The notes: generated by a model not told the origin, from the letters alone. 64,000 nt of DNA from Gemmatimonadota bacterium (GCA_016182795.1 JACPFW010000029.1:47631-111630); one strand, 5' to 3'; shown: positions 25,531 through 38,856, counted from the stretch's first letter. Made by a program: numbers and translations.

Positions 25531-28500
25531 TCACGGCTTCTTGGGATCCACCAGTGGTATGCTGTACCCAAATTGCCACTGTGAGTGTTCGCGGTCCTTC
25601 CTGGGGACGCCGAGCATTCCGTTGAGCATCGGCATCAACTGACGTTGGATCGGCGTGATGACGGAGTCCGCCTTCTCGGGCTGCTCCCAGAAGACCTTCC
25701 AGTACGCCTTCGATGTGACGGACACGCTGTCGAGCGCCACCTTGGTGGCCTGGCCATCGGCGAACTGCGAGAGGAAGGTCCCCAGCGGGCGGTAGATGGC
25801 GCGCACCTGCGCCTTATACGTCGAATCGAGCGCGCGCAGCGCGGCGATTTGACGAGCGTTGAGGAGCAGCGAGTCGCTCTCGGCGAGCAGGGCGGCGTGA
25901 ATGTTGGACGTGTTACGGAGATAGAACGAGGCCAATGAGTCGGCGTCGCGCCGCACCCACTGCTTCTGTATGCGCTGTGGTTCGAGGGCACGGCGCAGCT
26001 GCTGCAGGTCGTAATCGACGCTCAGTCGCATCTGGAAATCGAGCGTGACGCGAAACGGCTCGCGCAGGAGCGTACTGGTAGGCCGGGTGTCGGCGAACCG
26101 CGGATTGACGGTAAACCTGTACGTGCGCGACGCGGCGTCGAAGCCGCGGGGAACGAGCAGCACTGGATCGGGGGACGACGTCGACCCCCATCCGCGCATG
26201 TCGCTGCCGTGGAGCATCTGGTCAAGACCGCCGAGGATGTTCTGGAAGAACACCGACACGGTGAGCCGGCGCGCGATCCGGGTGGGGAGGTAGGGACGCC
26301 ACTGCGCATTCATCGTGGCAGTCCACGCGCCGCGGCAGCCGTTGCGCGCCGCGACCCGGCCGGCCCAGTCGTTGAGACACGAGCGCGCCGCCGGCGATGC
26401 CGTGGCGAGCAGTGAGCGGATTGCCCCACTGAGCGAATCGGTCCCTGCCGCGGACGGCACAAAGGCGCGGTCTCCGCCGCGGCCGTCGCCGTCGAGGTCA
26501 CCCTGCACGATGGGGGTGAACGGCAGGCCAGATTGCAGGCGCGATGACACGGTCCACGCGCCGACCTTGGGGATGTACGCCCCCGCCTGCAACAGCACGA
26601 CGTGGCGCGCGTCGCTGCTGGCGGGCGCCCACTCCACACGTCGTGGGTCGCCGAATCCCGCGCCGTCGAATCCGCGCGCCTGCCGCTGACTGCGCTGCCA
26701 CGTGTACGACATCGAGCCATACACGCTGTTCATCCAGCCGCGGGGGCGATTGCGGCGGAACGGATCGGGGGCGAGCGTGATCGTGAATTGCTCCCCGATG
26801 CCGCGCAGATCGCTGGTGCGCACGTCCACGCGATTGAAGGCGGCGCTGCGCCGCGACTCGGTGGAGCTGAGCAGGCCGCTGCGCGCGTCAATGGACGCCG
26901 GCGTGACGTAGACCGGCCGGCCGTCCGCGCCGCCGAGCGCGAAGCGCGAAACGCCCGAGAAGTTGGCGTCGTAGCTGCCCGGCTGGTCGAGATCGTACGA
27001 CACCACGCCGGACAGGCGCCACATGAGCGAGCGGTGGTTCGTGTTCCAGTCCAGCGACGCGCGCCAACTGCGGGGCACGTCGAAGCGCGAATCGATCAGC
27101 GATACCCCTGGCGCGTTCTGCGCGAGCACGCCGCCGCCGTCGGCGCACCGCGACGGGACGCTCGCCGGATCGGCAATAAGCTGCTGCCAGTCGGGGATCG
27201 GCACCGCCGTCCCCACGCATCCGATAGACTGCGTGCCATCGGGAAGGCCCGTGCGCGCCGCTGCGCTGGCAACGAGGTCCGGGCGCAACAGGTCGCGGAA
27301 CTCGCCAATGCCGCCGCGCAGCACACCCGACGTCGTGCGGTAGAACGTCCCAATTTGGTTGTTGGACAGCCCGTTGCCGTTGTCGCGGTCACGATTGTAT
27401 GTCCACTGAAATCCAACGCGTGGACTGACGTGCCAACGCGTTGGCGCGAGGCCCGTACGAACGCCCAGCGCCTGCTCGATCGCGACGTTGCGGTCCGGAC
27501 GCGTGCCAAAACCGTTGGCCTCGGCGCGAAGTCCGTACAGCACATTGAACCAGCGATTCGGATTGAACTGGTGCGCGACAGCGGTCGCGGCATTGAAGGC
27601 CGTGCCCGCGCGGTCGGGCTGGCTGAGCGTGCGCGCGAAAGACGAGGGTCGGTTGGCGGCGAAATCGGCGAGCGAGGCGTACGCGTAGTTTCCCATCAGC
27701 TCGCCGCGGGTCGACTGGCGCGTGCCGTCAATGCGTCCCCAGACCATCGCCTTGAACCGGTGCTTCCGACCGCGCGCATTCCAGATGGTCTCGTTCGCTC
27801 CTTCGAGCGTCCACCGCTCCTCGTCCGACGCGAACCCTGCGCCGCCTCCCACGCCAAGCGAGGCAACGTCGGCGCCCGAGGCGCTGAGCGAGCGCACCAT
27901 CACGCTCGCCGACGGCAACAGGGTATATGGCGCGGTTGAGGTGCGTGAGCGGCTGGCCGCGAGTCGAGTTTGATTCAACACCAAGTGCGCAGCGCCGACG
28001 AAATCGCTCATCTGCAGCTGCGCGCCGGATACCCGCTCGTCGCGCTGTCCACCTGCTGACGGCGCGGTGAGCGTACCGAGGCCGAGCGCGCCGTCGCGCG
28101 TGAAAGAGGCCAGTGTCGTGAGGGTCCGCAGGTGCAGCGAGTCACGGATATCGTCGAGTCGGCCAAGCCAGGTGACGACGGAGCGTTCCCGGTTCGCGGG
28201 CACGCCGCCCGCGCGCAGCGGAATGCCGAGCGCCTGCGCGGCGGCGGCGAGCCGGGCCACCGAGTCGGCGGCGACACCGGCGCGAGGGAAGGCCGCGCGA
28301 TCTGCGGAGGCGAGCGTGGAGAGATCGCTGCGGCTGCGTGTGAGATCGACCGCGGCGTTGTACGTGAGCGCCTGCCGAATCAGCTCTCCATTGGCCCCCG
28401 CGCTCGCGCGCGCCACGGCACTCGTCGCGCCCGTGGAGCGTCCGATGGCGTCAGTGCGCTGCCACGATGGCGAGTCGAACGTCGCGTACGCGTTGCGCTC

Positions 28501-29211
28501 CTGGTAGAAGCGACTCCCCGGGCCGAGGCGCACGTCAATGTTGGCGCCCGCGAATCCACCGCGGGTTGGATCGTACGTCGTCCCGCTCACGCGCGTCTCC
28601 ACCCGTGCCGCGCGCGGGATCGCCGACGCGGCAAGCGCCATGCCGTTCAGCGTGGTGAGGTTGGACTGCGAGCCGGCCCCCATGAACGACAGGCCGCCGG
28701 GACCGCTCACGAAGCCGGGCATCGTGGCGGCGAGCGCGCCAATGTCACCGGCCATCGCTGGCGACAGCTGTCCGTTCACGCCATCGGCCCAGCGTTCGGT
28801 GCTGCCGGTCTCTCTCGAGAACGGGCTCACATCATTGGACGCCTTGACCGGCTTGGTGGCCTCCACTTTTACGGCCGCGAGCGTTGCCGCCTCGCGCGCG
28901 AGCGTAAAGTCGGCCGTTGCGTCGTGCGTGGCGCTGTCCACGGGCACGCGACGGCGCGCCGTTCGGAAGCCGACAGCCGTGACATTGACGAGGTAGTCGC
29001 CCGTGCCGTTCTCAAAGGCAATGAGGTAGCGACCCGTGCTGTCGGTCGTGGCCTGTTTCACCGCCCGATCAGGGGCGCGCGTCGCAAAGACGGTCGCGCC
29101 AACGACGACGCGGGCGGAATCATCAACGACGCGCCCACGGAGGCGGTCGGTCGGAGCCTGCGCGTGCAGGGACGCCGCGGCGCAGAGCAGCGGCAGGACG
29201 TAGAGCCTCAT
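25531..29211 (-). CDS. TonB-dependent receptor, Oar-like, with carboxypeptidase-regulatory domain
   Basis: Large outer-membrane protein (1226 aa). Signal peptide (LYVLPLLCAAASLHAQ), then a carboxypeptidase regulatory-like beta-sandwich (about residues 20-110: LRGRVVDDSARVVVGATV, TDSTGRYLIAF, VTAVGFRT), a plug-like region (about 125-230) and a long beta-barrel. The last 190 residues (ending in SIPLVDPKKP) are helical and polar, so the barrel may be followed by an extra domain. ATG 29211 starts the signal peptide; GTG 29241 upstream is less likely. The ligand is unknown. Confidence 0.84.
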   Translation of the reverse strand: MRLYVLPLLCAAASLHAQAPTDRLRGRVVDDSARVVVGATVFATRAPDRAVKQATTDSTGRYLIAFENGTGDYLVNVTAVGFRTARRRVPVDSATHDATADFTLAREAATLAAVKVEATKPVKASNDVSPFSRETGSTERWADGVNGQLSPAMAGDIGALAATMPGFVSGPGGLSFMGAGSQSNLTTLNGMALAASAIPRAARVETRVSGTTYDPTRGGFAGANIDVRLGPGSRFYQERNAYATFDSPSWQRTDAIGRSTGATSAVARASAGANGELIRQALTYNAAVDLTRSRSDLSTLASADRAAFPRAGVAADSVARLAAAAQALGIPLRAGGVPANRERSVVTWLGRLDDIRDSLHLRTLTTLASFTRDGALGLGTLTAPSAGGQRDERVSGAQLQMSDFVGAAHLVLNQTRLAASRSRTSTAPYTLLPSASVMVRSLSASGADVASLGVGGGAGFASDEERWTLEGANETIWNARGRKHRFKAMVWGRIDGTRQSTRGELMGNYAYASLADFAANRPSSFARTLSQPDRAGTAFNAATAVAHQFNPNRWFNVLYGLRAEANGFGTRPDRNVAIEQALGVRTGLAPTRWHVSPRVGFQWTYNRDRDNGNGLSNNQIGTFYRTTSGVLRGGIGEFRDLLRPDLVASAAARTGLPDGTQSIGCVGTAVPIPDWQQLIADPASVPSRCADGGGVLAQNAPGVSLIDSRFDVPRSWRASLDWNTNHRSLMWRLSGVVSYDLDQPGSYDANFSGVSRFALGGADGRPVYVTPASIDARSGLLSSTESRRSAAFNRVDVRTSDLRGIGEQFTITLAPDPFRRNRPRGWMNSVYGSMSYTWQRSQRQARGFDGAGFGDPRRVEWAPASSDARHVVLLQAGAYIPKVGAWTVSSRLQSGLPFTPIVQGDLDGDGRGGDRAFVPSAAGTDSLSGAIRSLLATASPAARSCLNDWAGRVAARNGCRGAWTATMNAQWRPYLPTRIARRLTVSVFFQNILGGLDQMLHGSDMRGWGSTSSPDPVLLVPRGFDAASRTYRFTVNPRFADTRPTSTLLREPFRVTLDFQMRLSVDYDLQQLRRALEPQRIQKQWVRRDADSLASFYLRNTSNIHAALLAESDSLLLNARQIAALRALDSTYKAQVRAIYRPLGTFLSQFADGQATKVALDSVSVTSKAYWKVFWEQPEKADSVITPIQRQLMPMLNGMLGVPRKDREHSQWQFGYSIPLVDPKKP

Positions 29212-29287
29212 GGCGGGGTCGAAGGGGCTGGGAAGGCGCACAGCATCGTCCCTTATGACACCCGCCGAGTGGGGATGGTTGCGCGGC

Positions 29288-29317
29288 GGGCGGCGGTGAT
29301 CCGGCGTGCCGCCGCCC
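29288..29317 (-). terminator. Hairpin downstream of osmC
   Basis: GGGCGGCGG (29288-29296) pairs with CCGCCGCCC (29309-29317) around a 12-nt loop, between the osmC stop and the start of the receptor gene. No T-tract. Confidence 0.35.
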
Positions 29318-29329
29318 GATGTGTATGAT

Positions 29330-29755
29330 CTACCCTTCGAGCTTTGCGTCGAGCGTCATTGGGACCGCGGCGAGCGCCCGGGAAATGATGCAGCCGGTCT
29401 TCGTTTCCTCGGCGAACTTCTGGAACTCCGCCTCGCTGAGTCCCGGCACCACACCGCGCGTCGTCAGCGCAATGCCCGTGATGGCGAAGCCCGTGGCACC
29501 CTTGTTGGCGGTCACCACGGCCGTCGTCTTGACGCTGGTGGCCACGTGACCGGCGCCGGCCAGCGAGTTGGCGAGCGCCATCGAGAAGCAGCCGGCGTGG
29601 GCGGCGCCGAGCAGCTCTTCGGGATTCGTGTCGCCGCTCTTCTCAAAGCGGCTGATGAACGAGAACGGTCCGCTGAATGCGCCGCTCCCAACCGCCATCG
29701 TGCCGTTGCCGGACTTGAGGTCGCCAAACCACTGGGCGTCTGCCTTGCGATCCAT
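29330..29755 (-). CDS. osmC: OsmC family peroxiredoxin
   Basis: Organic hydroperoxide reductase, 141 aa, typical length. The two redox cysteines are in HAGCFSMAL and KTGCIISRAL, and the N-terminal AQWFGDLKSGNGTM and RFEKSGDTNPEELLGAAHA match OsmC rather than Ohr. ATG with AGGAG about ten bases upstream. It sits downstream of ppdK on the same strand after a 42-bp gap and may be co-transcribed or separate. Confidence 0.9.
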   Translation of the reverse strand: MDRKADAQWFGDLKSGNGTMAVGSGAFSGPFSFISRFEKSGDTNPEELLGAAHAGCFSMALANSLAGAGHVATSVKTTAVVTANKGATGFAITGIALTTRGVVPGLSEAEFQKFAEETKTGCIISRALAAVPMTLDAKLEG

Positions 29756-29797
29756 CTGAGTGTATCTCCTGTTCGAGAAGTGGGTGCTGCCGTGTGA

Positions 29798-32461
29798 CTA
29801 CTCGAGCGCCGCGTGCGCCGCGGCGAGCCGCGCGATGGGCACGCGGAACGGCGAGCAGCTCACGTAGTCGAGCCCCTGCGCGTGGCAGAACGCAATCGAC
29901 TTCGGCTCGCCGCCATGTTCGCCGCAGATCCCGACCTTGAGCCTCTCCTCCACGCCGCGCCCCTCGCGCACCGCGTAGGTGATGAGCTTGCCGACGCCGT
30001 CCACATCGAGCACCTGGAACGGATCGGTGGGGAAGATGCCGCGGTCCACATAGAACGGAACGAACCGTCCGGCGTCGTCGCGGCTCAGGCCGAGTGTGGT
30101 CTGCGTCAGGTCGTTGGTGCCGAAGGAGAAGAACTGCGCCCCGGCTCGCACAATCTCCGCCGCGGTCAGGGCCGCGCGCGGCAGTTCGATCATGGTGCCG
30201 GTGAGGAACGGCACCGTGGTTCCCGTCTCCGCGGCCACGGCGGCGGCCACGCGCTCGATGATCGTGCGCTGGTGGGCGAACTCGTGGAACGTGGCCACGA
30301 GCGGCACCATCACCTCGGGGAGCACGGTGATGCCGCGCTTGGTGCACTGCGCGGCGGCCTCGAAGATCGCCCGCGCCTGCATCTCGGTGATCTCGGGATA
30401 CGTGATGCCAAGCCGGCAGCCGCGATGGCCGAGCATCGGATTGGTCTCGCGCAGCGACTCAACCACGTGCGTGAGTTCCTGGCGCGTTACGCCGAGCGTG
30501 CGGGCCAGCAGCTTGGCTTCTTCGCCGCCGTGCGGCAGGAACTCGTGCAGCGGCGGGTCGAGCAGGCGAATGGTGACGGGCAGGCCGTCCATCGCCTCGA
30601 AGATCCCCTCGAAATCCGCGCGCTGCATGGGGAGAAGCTTGTCGAGGGCACGCCGCCGTCCGGCTTCGTCGTGCGCGCAGATCATTTCGCGCATGGCGGT
30701 GATGCGCTCGCCTTCGAAGAACATGTGTTCGGTGCGGCAGAGCCCAATGCCTTCGGCGCCGAACTGCCGGGCCTGCCGGGCGTCGTGCGGCGTGTCGGCG
30801 TTGGTGCGCACCTTGAGCCGGCGCGAGCCGTCGGCCCAGCCAAGAATCTCACTGTACGCCTGATACACCGGCGCGCTCTCGGGCGGCAGCTCGCCGAGCA
30901 TGACGCGCATGACTTCGCTGGGCTGGGTCGGCAGGTCGCCGGCGTACACGTTGCCGGACGCCCCGTCCACTGTCACCCATTCGCCCTCGCGAATGGTGAC
31001 ATCACCCACCGTGAAGAGTCGGTGCGTCGCGTCCACCTTCATGGCGCCGCAGCCGACGACGGCGCACTTGCCCATGCCGCGGGCGACGACGGCCGCATGA
31101 CTCGTCATGCCGCCACGGGCCGTGAGGACGGCGCGCGCGGCGACGATGCCGTGGAAGTCATCGGGCGTGGTCTCTTCGCGCACGAGGATCACCTTGTCGC
31201 CCTGGCGCGCCTGCAGCTCCGCGGCGTCGGCGTCGAACACGGCCTTGCCGCTGGCTGCGCCCGGGCTCGCGGGGAGGCCCGTGGCCAGCGGCACGTCACC
31301 GCGTCCGGTGTCGATGACGGGATGCAGCAACTGGTCGAGCTGCGTGGGCTGCACGCGGCGCACGGCCTCGGCTTGTGTGATCAGCCCCTCGTTGACCATG
31401 TCGCGCGCGATGCGGACAGCGGCGCCAACGGTGCGCTTGCCGTTGCGCGTCTGCAGGAGAAAGAGCTTGCCGCGCTCGACCGTGAACTCGAGGTCCTGCA
31501 TGTCGTGGAAGTGCCGCTCGAGCTTGGCCTGCACTTGCATCAGCTGGTCGTACGGTCCGGGCCACAGCTTGGCCATCGCCGAGATCGGCAGCGGCGTGCG
31601 GATGCCGGCCACGACGTCCTCGCCCTGCGCATCGACGAGGAACTCGCCGTAGAAACGCTGCTCGCCCGTCGAGGGATCGCGCGTGAACGCGACGCCGGTT
31701 CCGGAATCGGGGCCGAGGTTGCCGAACACCATCGTGCAGATATTGACCGCCGTGCCAGGCGTTTCGGCGATGCTGTACTGCCTCCGGTAGTCGACGGCGC
31801 GCCGAATCATCCACGACTTCCACACCGCTTCAATCGCGCCCCACAGCTGCTCGCGGGGTTCCATCGGGAACGGATGGCCGGTATGCGAGCGAATCAATGC
31901 CTTGTACTCGACGACCAGCGCCTGCATCAACTCCACCGGCACTTCGGCGTCGGTCTTGACGTCGGAGACCATGCGCTTGGCCGCCAGCAGCGACTCGAAC
32001 AGGTGAGCCGAGGCGCCGAGCACAACTTCACCGTACATCTGCAGGAAGCGGCGGTACGAATCCCACGCGAATCGCGGATTGCCGCTCTGGTCGGCGAGCC
32101 CCTGCACGGTCTCGTCGTTGAGGCCGAGATTGAGGATGGTCTCCATCATCCCGGGCATCGAGACGCGCGCCCCGCTGCGCACCGACACGAGCAGCGGATT
32201 GGTCGAGTCGCCAAACCGACGGCCCGTGGACGCCTCGAGCTTCTTGATCGACGCCTCCACCTCGTCGCGCAGGCCGCCCGGTACCTTGCCATCCTGCAGG
32301 AAGGCGTCGCACATCGGGCACGAAATCGTGAACCCAGGCGGCACCGGGATGCCGATGTTGGTCATCTCGGCGAGGTTCGCCCCTTTACCGCCAAGCAGAT
32401 CCTTCCATTCGCGCGTTCCTTCCGCGCGTCCGTCCCCGAAAAAGAAGACTCGCTGCGTCAA
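29798..32461 (-). CDS. ppdK: Pyruvate, phosphate dikinase
   Basis: Interconverts pyruvate, ATP and phosphate with PEP, AMP and PPi. 887 aa with the N-terminal ATP-grasp domain (LLGGKGANLAEM, VRSGARVSMPGMM), the swivelling phospho-His domain (GGMTSHAAVVARGMGK) and the C-terminal TIM barrel (GIGLCRTEHMFF, TMIELPRAAL, FSFGTNDLTQTTLG, ICGEHGGEP). The start is TTG at 32461, supported by GGAGGGG eight bases upstream. It follows purF by 33 bp at the end of the long purine run. Confidence 0.95.
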   Translation of the reverse strand: MTQRVFFFGDGRAEGTREWKDLLGGKGANLAEMTNIGIPVPPGFTISCPMCDAFLQDGKVPGGLRDEVEASIKKLEASTGRRFGDSTNPLLVSVRSGARVSMPGMMETILNLGLNDETVQGLADQSGNPRFAWDSYRRFLQMYGEVVLGASAHLFESLLAAKRMVSDVKTDAEVPVELMQALVVEYKALIRSHTGHPFPMEPREQLWGAIEAVWKSWMIRRAVDYRRQYSIAETPGTAVNICTMVFGNLGPDSGTGVAFTRDPSTGEQRFYGEFLVDAQGEDVVAGIRTPLPISAMAKLWPGPYDQLMQVQAKLERHFHDMQDLEFTVERGKLFLLQTRNGKRTVGAAVRIARDMVNEGLITQAEAVRRVQPTQLDQLLHPVIDTGRGDVPLATGLPASPGAASGKAVFDADAAELQARQGDKVILVREETTPDDFHGIVAARAVLTARGGMTSHAAVVARGMGKCAVVGCGAMKVDATHRLFTVGDVTIREGEWVTVDGASGNVYAGDLPTQPSEVMRVMLGELPPESAPVYQAYSEILGWADGSRRLKVRTNADTPHDARQARQFGAEGIGLCRTEHMFFEGERITAMREMICAHDEAGRRRALDKLLPMQRADFEGIFEAMDGLPVTIRLLDPPLHEFLPHGGEEAKLLARTLGVTRQELTHVVESLRETNPMLGHRGCRLGITYPEITEMQARAIFEAAAQCTKRGITVLPEVMVPLVATFHEFAHQRTIIERVAAAVAAETGTTVPFLTGTMIELPRAALTAAEIVRAGAQFFSFGTNDLTQTTLGLSRDDAGRFVPFYVDRGIFPTDPFQVLDVDGVGKLITYAVREGRGVEERLKVGICGEHGGEPKSIAFCHAQGLDYVSCSPFRVPIARLAAAHAALE

Positions 32462-32469
32462 GATGCTGC

Positions 32470-32476
32470 CCCTCCA
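32470..32476 (-). promoter_or_regulatory. Ribosome binding site fixing the TTG start of ppdK
   Basis: GGAGGGG on the minus strand, eight bases before TTG 32461. It is the strongest Shine-Dalgarno sequence in this region. Confidence 0.6.
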
Positions 32477-32494
32477 AAGGTGAAGACGGCCGGG

Positions 32495-33870
32495 CTACAC
32501 GCCCGACCGGTACCGCTTGATATCCACTGGGGGCTTCGTGGGGTACTGCCCGGAGAAACAGGCATGACAGAAGCCATCCGGACCATCCGGCACCGCGCCG
32601 AGCATGCCGTCGAGCGACAGGTAGCCGAGCGAATCGACGCCAATAGCCCGGCCGACCTCGGCAATGGACATATTGGCCGCGATGAGCTGCTCGCGTTCGG
32701 GTGTATCGATGCCGTAGTAGCAGGGGCCCGTGATCGGCGGCGACGAGACGCGCATGTGCACCTCGCGGGCACCCGCGCCCCGCAACAGCGCCACCAGGCC
32801 GCGCGTCGTCGTTCCGCGCACGATCGAGTCGTCCACCATCACGACGCTGCGCCCTTCAAGCACTTCGCGCACGGCGTTGTACTTGACCTTGACCTTCGCA
32901 TCGCGTCCGGCCTGTGTCGGCTGGATGAACGTGCGTCCCACATAGTGATTGCGGATCAGCGCATGCTCCAGACGCAGCCCGGACGCCTCAGCGTAACCCA
33001 ACGCCGCGGCATTGGACGAATCCGGGACTGCAAAGACGATGTCGGCGCCCGGGGCCGGCTGCTCCTTGGCCAACTGCCGGCCGAGGGCACGGCGCGCGCG
33101 GTCGACAGAGCCGCCAAAGACCCGGCTGTCGGGGCGCGCGAAGTAGATGTACTCAAAGACGCAGCGGTGAAGCGGCGCCGTGGCCGCGAACTTGGTGGAA
33201 CGCAGGCCATTGGCGTCGACGGCCACGATCTCCCCGGCTTCGACGTCGCGCACGATCGTGGCGCCCACGATGTCCAGCGCGCACGTCTCCGAGGCGAAGA
33301 CCCACGCGTCGCCGAGCCGTCCGATCACGAGCGGGCGCCAGCCGTGCGGGTCGCGCGCGGCGAGCAGCGTGGTGCCGATGACGACGACCAGCGAGAACGC
33401 CCCCTCAACGCCGGTGAGCGCGTCGGCCAACTGGGCCTCGGGCTGCGTCGCTCGTGACTTCGCAATGCGATGGACGATGACTTCACTATCCATGGACGAC
33501 GCGAAGATCGATCCGTCGGCCTCGAGCGCGCCGCGCAGCTCGACCGCGTTGGTCAGGTTGCCGTTGTGCGCGAGCGCAATGTGACCGCCGCGAAAGCGCA
33601 CGAAGACGGGCTGGGCGTTGTCGATGGTGCTCGTGCCCGCGGTGGAGTATCGCGTGTGACCAATGGCCGTGGGGCCGTCGAGCGTGGCGATGCGCTCCTC
33701 CTCGAATCCGTCGGACACGAGGCCCATCTTGCGCACCGTCTGCGCCGTGCCGTCGGCGGAGACGGCGACGATGCCGGCCGACTCCTGGCCGCGGTGCTGG
33801 AGCGAGTACAGGCCGAGGTGCGTGATGCGCGCCGCGTCAGGGGTTCCGGTGATTCCAAAGATGCCGCACA

Positions 33871-33871
<1 letters not shown>
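32495..33871 (-). CDS. purF: Amidophosphoribosyltransferase
   Basis: First committed step of purine synthesis, PRPP plus glutamine to phosphoribosylamine. 458 aa. It starts MCGIFGITG, so the catalytic Cys is residue 2 and no propeptide is needed. The PRPP loop is VVMVDDSIVRGTT. Cysteines in HRCVFEYIYF, GPCYYGID and FCHACF occupy the positions of the [4Fe-4S] ligands of the B. subtilis-type enzyme, so it probably carries a cluster. Start overlaps the purL stop (TGATG). The longer upstream frame is inside purL. Confidence 0.95.
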
Positions 33872-36176
<2,305 letters not shown>

Positions 36177-36180
<4 letters not shown>

Positions 36181-36539
36181 TTTTGGCTGAGGCCCTTCAG
36201 GAGGTCCGAGAGGAACGTACCGACCTTCGATTCCTCGACGTGTTCGATCATTTCCAGTTCGCCGGCGTCGAGCCAGACGCCCTTACAGCTGGGGCAAACG
36301 TCGATCAGGATGTGCCCGTGCTTCGTCTCCACGAGATCGGCGCCGCACTTGGGGCATTTGTTGTGCGTGGCGTGCCGCTCGGCATGCTTGCGCTCGGCGT
36401 CGAGCCGCGCGCGGTGCGCCTTGATCAGCTCGGCGTCGAGCTTGAGGAAATACTCGTCCTCGGTGCGGGGCTTCCGGAAATCCGCGGGGCGGGGCGGATT
36501 GAAGTCGTCCGAATGAGGGGGCTTGTGATGGTCAGTCAT
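36177..36539 (-). CDS. TFIIB-type zinc-ribbon protein
   Basis: 120-aa cytoplasmic protein: a charged N-terminal half ([33 protein letters not shown]) followed by a zinc ribbon with CPKCG and [15 protein letters not shown], typical of the zf-TFIIB family. The function of these proteins is not established; the last ten residues contain an amphipathic DLLKGL tail. It overlaps the purL start by four bases, so both are translated together. Confidence 0.8.
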
Positions 36540-36603
36540 GGCGGCGAAGTCGGCTGGGGGGTGGCGTCAGATACTGTTGGTAATCGTGCGAGGCGACCGC
36601 GGA

Positions 36604-36993
36604 CTACGCGGCTCCAGAGCTGGGCTTGCGCCCCTTCAATTCGATGGTGATCGGGCCGTCGGCCGGCGTCGCATCTTTGGTCGGCTTCGCCTTGATAGCC
36701 TCAGCGGCCGGGATCATGCGCGGAGAGGAGCTCGTGCCGCTGTACCGGCGCTTGTCCGAGCGGAAGACCGCGTCGACAACCTTCCCCTTGTCGAGGACCA
36801 CGACGTCGTTCATGCCGCAGCGGCGCTCGCAGTTGTTCTTGTAGAACAGAAAGCTGGCGTCGCCCACGCTGCGCTCGATGACCGGAGCGCCCAGTCGGGC
36901 GACGACCGCGGCCTTGGACATGCCCGGATCGACGACCGCCTGCGCGGACAGCGGGAGGGCGCCGGCGATCAGGAGAAAGAGAAGTGTGCGCAT
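36604..36993 (-). CDS. Exported BamE/SmpA-like small protein
   Basis: 129 aa with a signal peptide ([18 protein letters not shown]). [18 protein letters not shown] matches the opening of SmpA/OmlA-BamE-like domains ('pGM...V...LG.P'), followed by a strand-rich part with two Cys ([11 protein letters not shown]) and a polar tail. No lipobox Cys. Function unknown. Lies between purQ and the zinc-ribbon gene in the purine run; separated by 11 bp from purQ and 64 bp from the zinc-ribbon gene. Confidence 0.7.
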   Translation of the reverse strand: MRTLLFLLIAGALPLSAQAVVDPGMSKAAVVARLGAPVIERSVGDASFLFYKNNCERRCGMNDVVVLDKGKVVDAVFRSDKRRYSGTSSSPRMIPAAEAIKAKPTKDATPADGPITIELKGRKPSSGAA

Positions 36994-37004
36994 CGGAGCT
37001 CCGG

Positions 37005-37693
<689 letters not shown>

Positions 37694-37697
<4 letters not shown>

Positions 37698-37951
37698 GCG
37701 GCGCTCACTCCGGCAATCTCGAAGTCTTCGGTGACCGGGTTCGCCAGCAGGCGCGCGCACATCTCGCGCACAGACTGCTCGGCGGCGTGTGCATCGGCCG
37801 CCGACGTCTCGATGACGAGATGGCGGCCCACGTGCACGTCACGGACGGCGTCGAAGCCGAGCGTGTGCAGCGCGTCGGCCACGGCCTTGCCCTGCGGATC
37901 GAGCAGGCCTTTGCGCGGGACGATGTGAATGCTGACGCGGAAAGTCTTCAC
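37694..37951 (-). CDS. purS: Phosphoribosylformylglycinamidine synthase subunit PurS
   Basis: 85-aa small subunit bridging PurL and PurQ. Typical features are VSIHIVPRKGLLDPQGKAV, ALHTLGFDAVRDVHVGRHL and a C-terminal LLANPVTEDFEI. GTG start at 37951 overlaps the end of pssA by four bases (GTGA). Confidence 0.92.
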
Positions 37952-38856
37952 GGTGTGGAACCCTCTGGTGCGCCTGAATCGGGACCGCCGCGCTCGCCGC
38001 GATGGCGGCTGCGGCGACGGCGGCGATGGTGGTGGTCGTCGGTGCGGCGCGCGTCGGCCGGCGCGGCGGCGAGCATCTCGGCCTCCTCGTCGTCCTCGTC
38101 GTCTTCGGTTACGCCAAAGGGCGACGGCATGTCGAAGAGGCCGCGCGTGATGGCAATGACGATGCCGGACAGCGTGTACGCGACGCCGAGCGGGAAGAAG
38201 AACTGCTTGGGCAGGAAGAGCGTCCCGGCGATGACCCCGAGGAACAGGAAGATGCCGAACACGCCATACCAATTGCGCAGCGAGAAGCGCGGCCACGCGG
38301 GGTACGGCACGTTGCTGATCATCAGGAAGGCGAGCCCGATCATCAGGAACCGGAGGATCGACTGCCACGGCAGGTCGCCGATGATGGTTTCCTGGTAGAG
38401 CGTTGTCTGCGAGAACCAGTAGTAGGTGGCCAGCGTGCCGCCGGCGGCCGGACTCGGGAGGCCCTGGAAGAAGACCTTCGACTTGCCGGCCTGTTCAACG
38501 TTGAACCTCGCGAGCCGCATCACGGCGCAGGCCACGTATAGCCAGACAAAGATCCAGTCCCAGCCGGTGTGGTTGAGTTCCGCGAAGTACATCATCAGCG
38601 CTGGCGCGACGCCAAACGAGATGGCGTCGACCAGTGAGTCGAGTTCCTCGCCGAATCGACTTCCCGTGTTGGTGGCGCGGGCGATGCGGCCGTCGAACAT
38701 GTCGAGGAACGCGGCCATCACGATGTACCAGCCGGCGCGCACGTGCTCGCCACGCGAGGCCGCGACAATGGCGAAGATGCCGAAGAACAGGCTCCCCAGC
38801 GTCAGGCCGTTGGGCAGCATCACGAGCGACGGGCGGGGCAGGGCTGGGCGGCGCAT
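37948..38856 (-). CDS. pssA: CDP-diacylglycerol--serine O-phosphatidyltransferase
   Basis: Membrane enzyme making phosphatidylserine. The CDP-alcohol phosphotransferase signature DG-x2-AR-x8-G-x3-D-x3-D is complete in the segment around residue 53-78 (FDGRIARATNTGSRFGEELD, then SLVD). About eight hydrophobic helices. The C-terminal 60 residues are unusual: an acidic stretch (EDDEDDEEAE) followed by a His/Arg-rich tail (HHHHRRRRRSRHR), likely cytosolic. Coupled to psd upstream and purS downstream. Confidence 0.92.
   Translation of the reverse strand: MRRPALPRPSLVMLPNGLTLGSLFFGIFAIVAASRGEHVRAGWYIVMAAFLDMFDGRIARATNTGSRFGEELDSLVDAISFGVAPALMMYFAELNHTGWDWIFVWLYVACAVMRLARFNVEQAGKSKVFFQGLPSPAAGGTLATYYWFSQTTLYQETIIGDLPWQSILRFLMIGLAFLMISNVPYPAWPRFSLRNWYGVFGIFLFLGVIAGTLFLPKQFFFPLGVAYTLSGIVIAITRGLFDMPSPFGVTEDDEDDEEAEMLAAAPADARRTDDHHHRRRRRSRHRGERGGPDSGAPEGSTP

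Noticed and set aside
29813..33457. Plus-strand ORF of 1214 aa opposite ppdK and purF
   Set aside because: Composition is His/Arg/Gly-rich with no domains; the minus strand encodes two enzymes with complete motifs.
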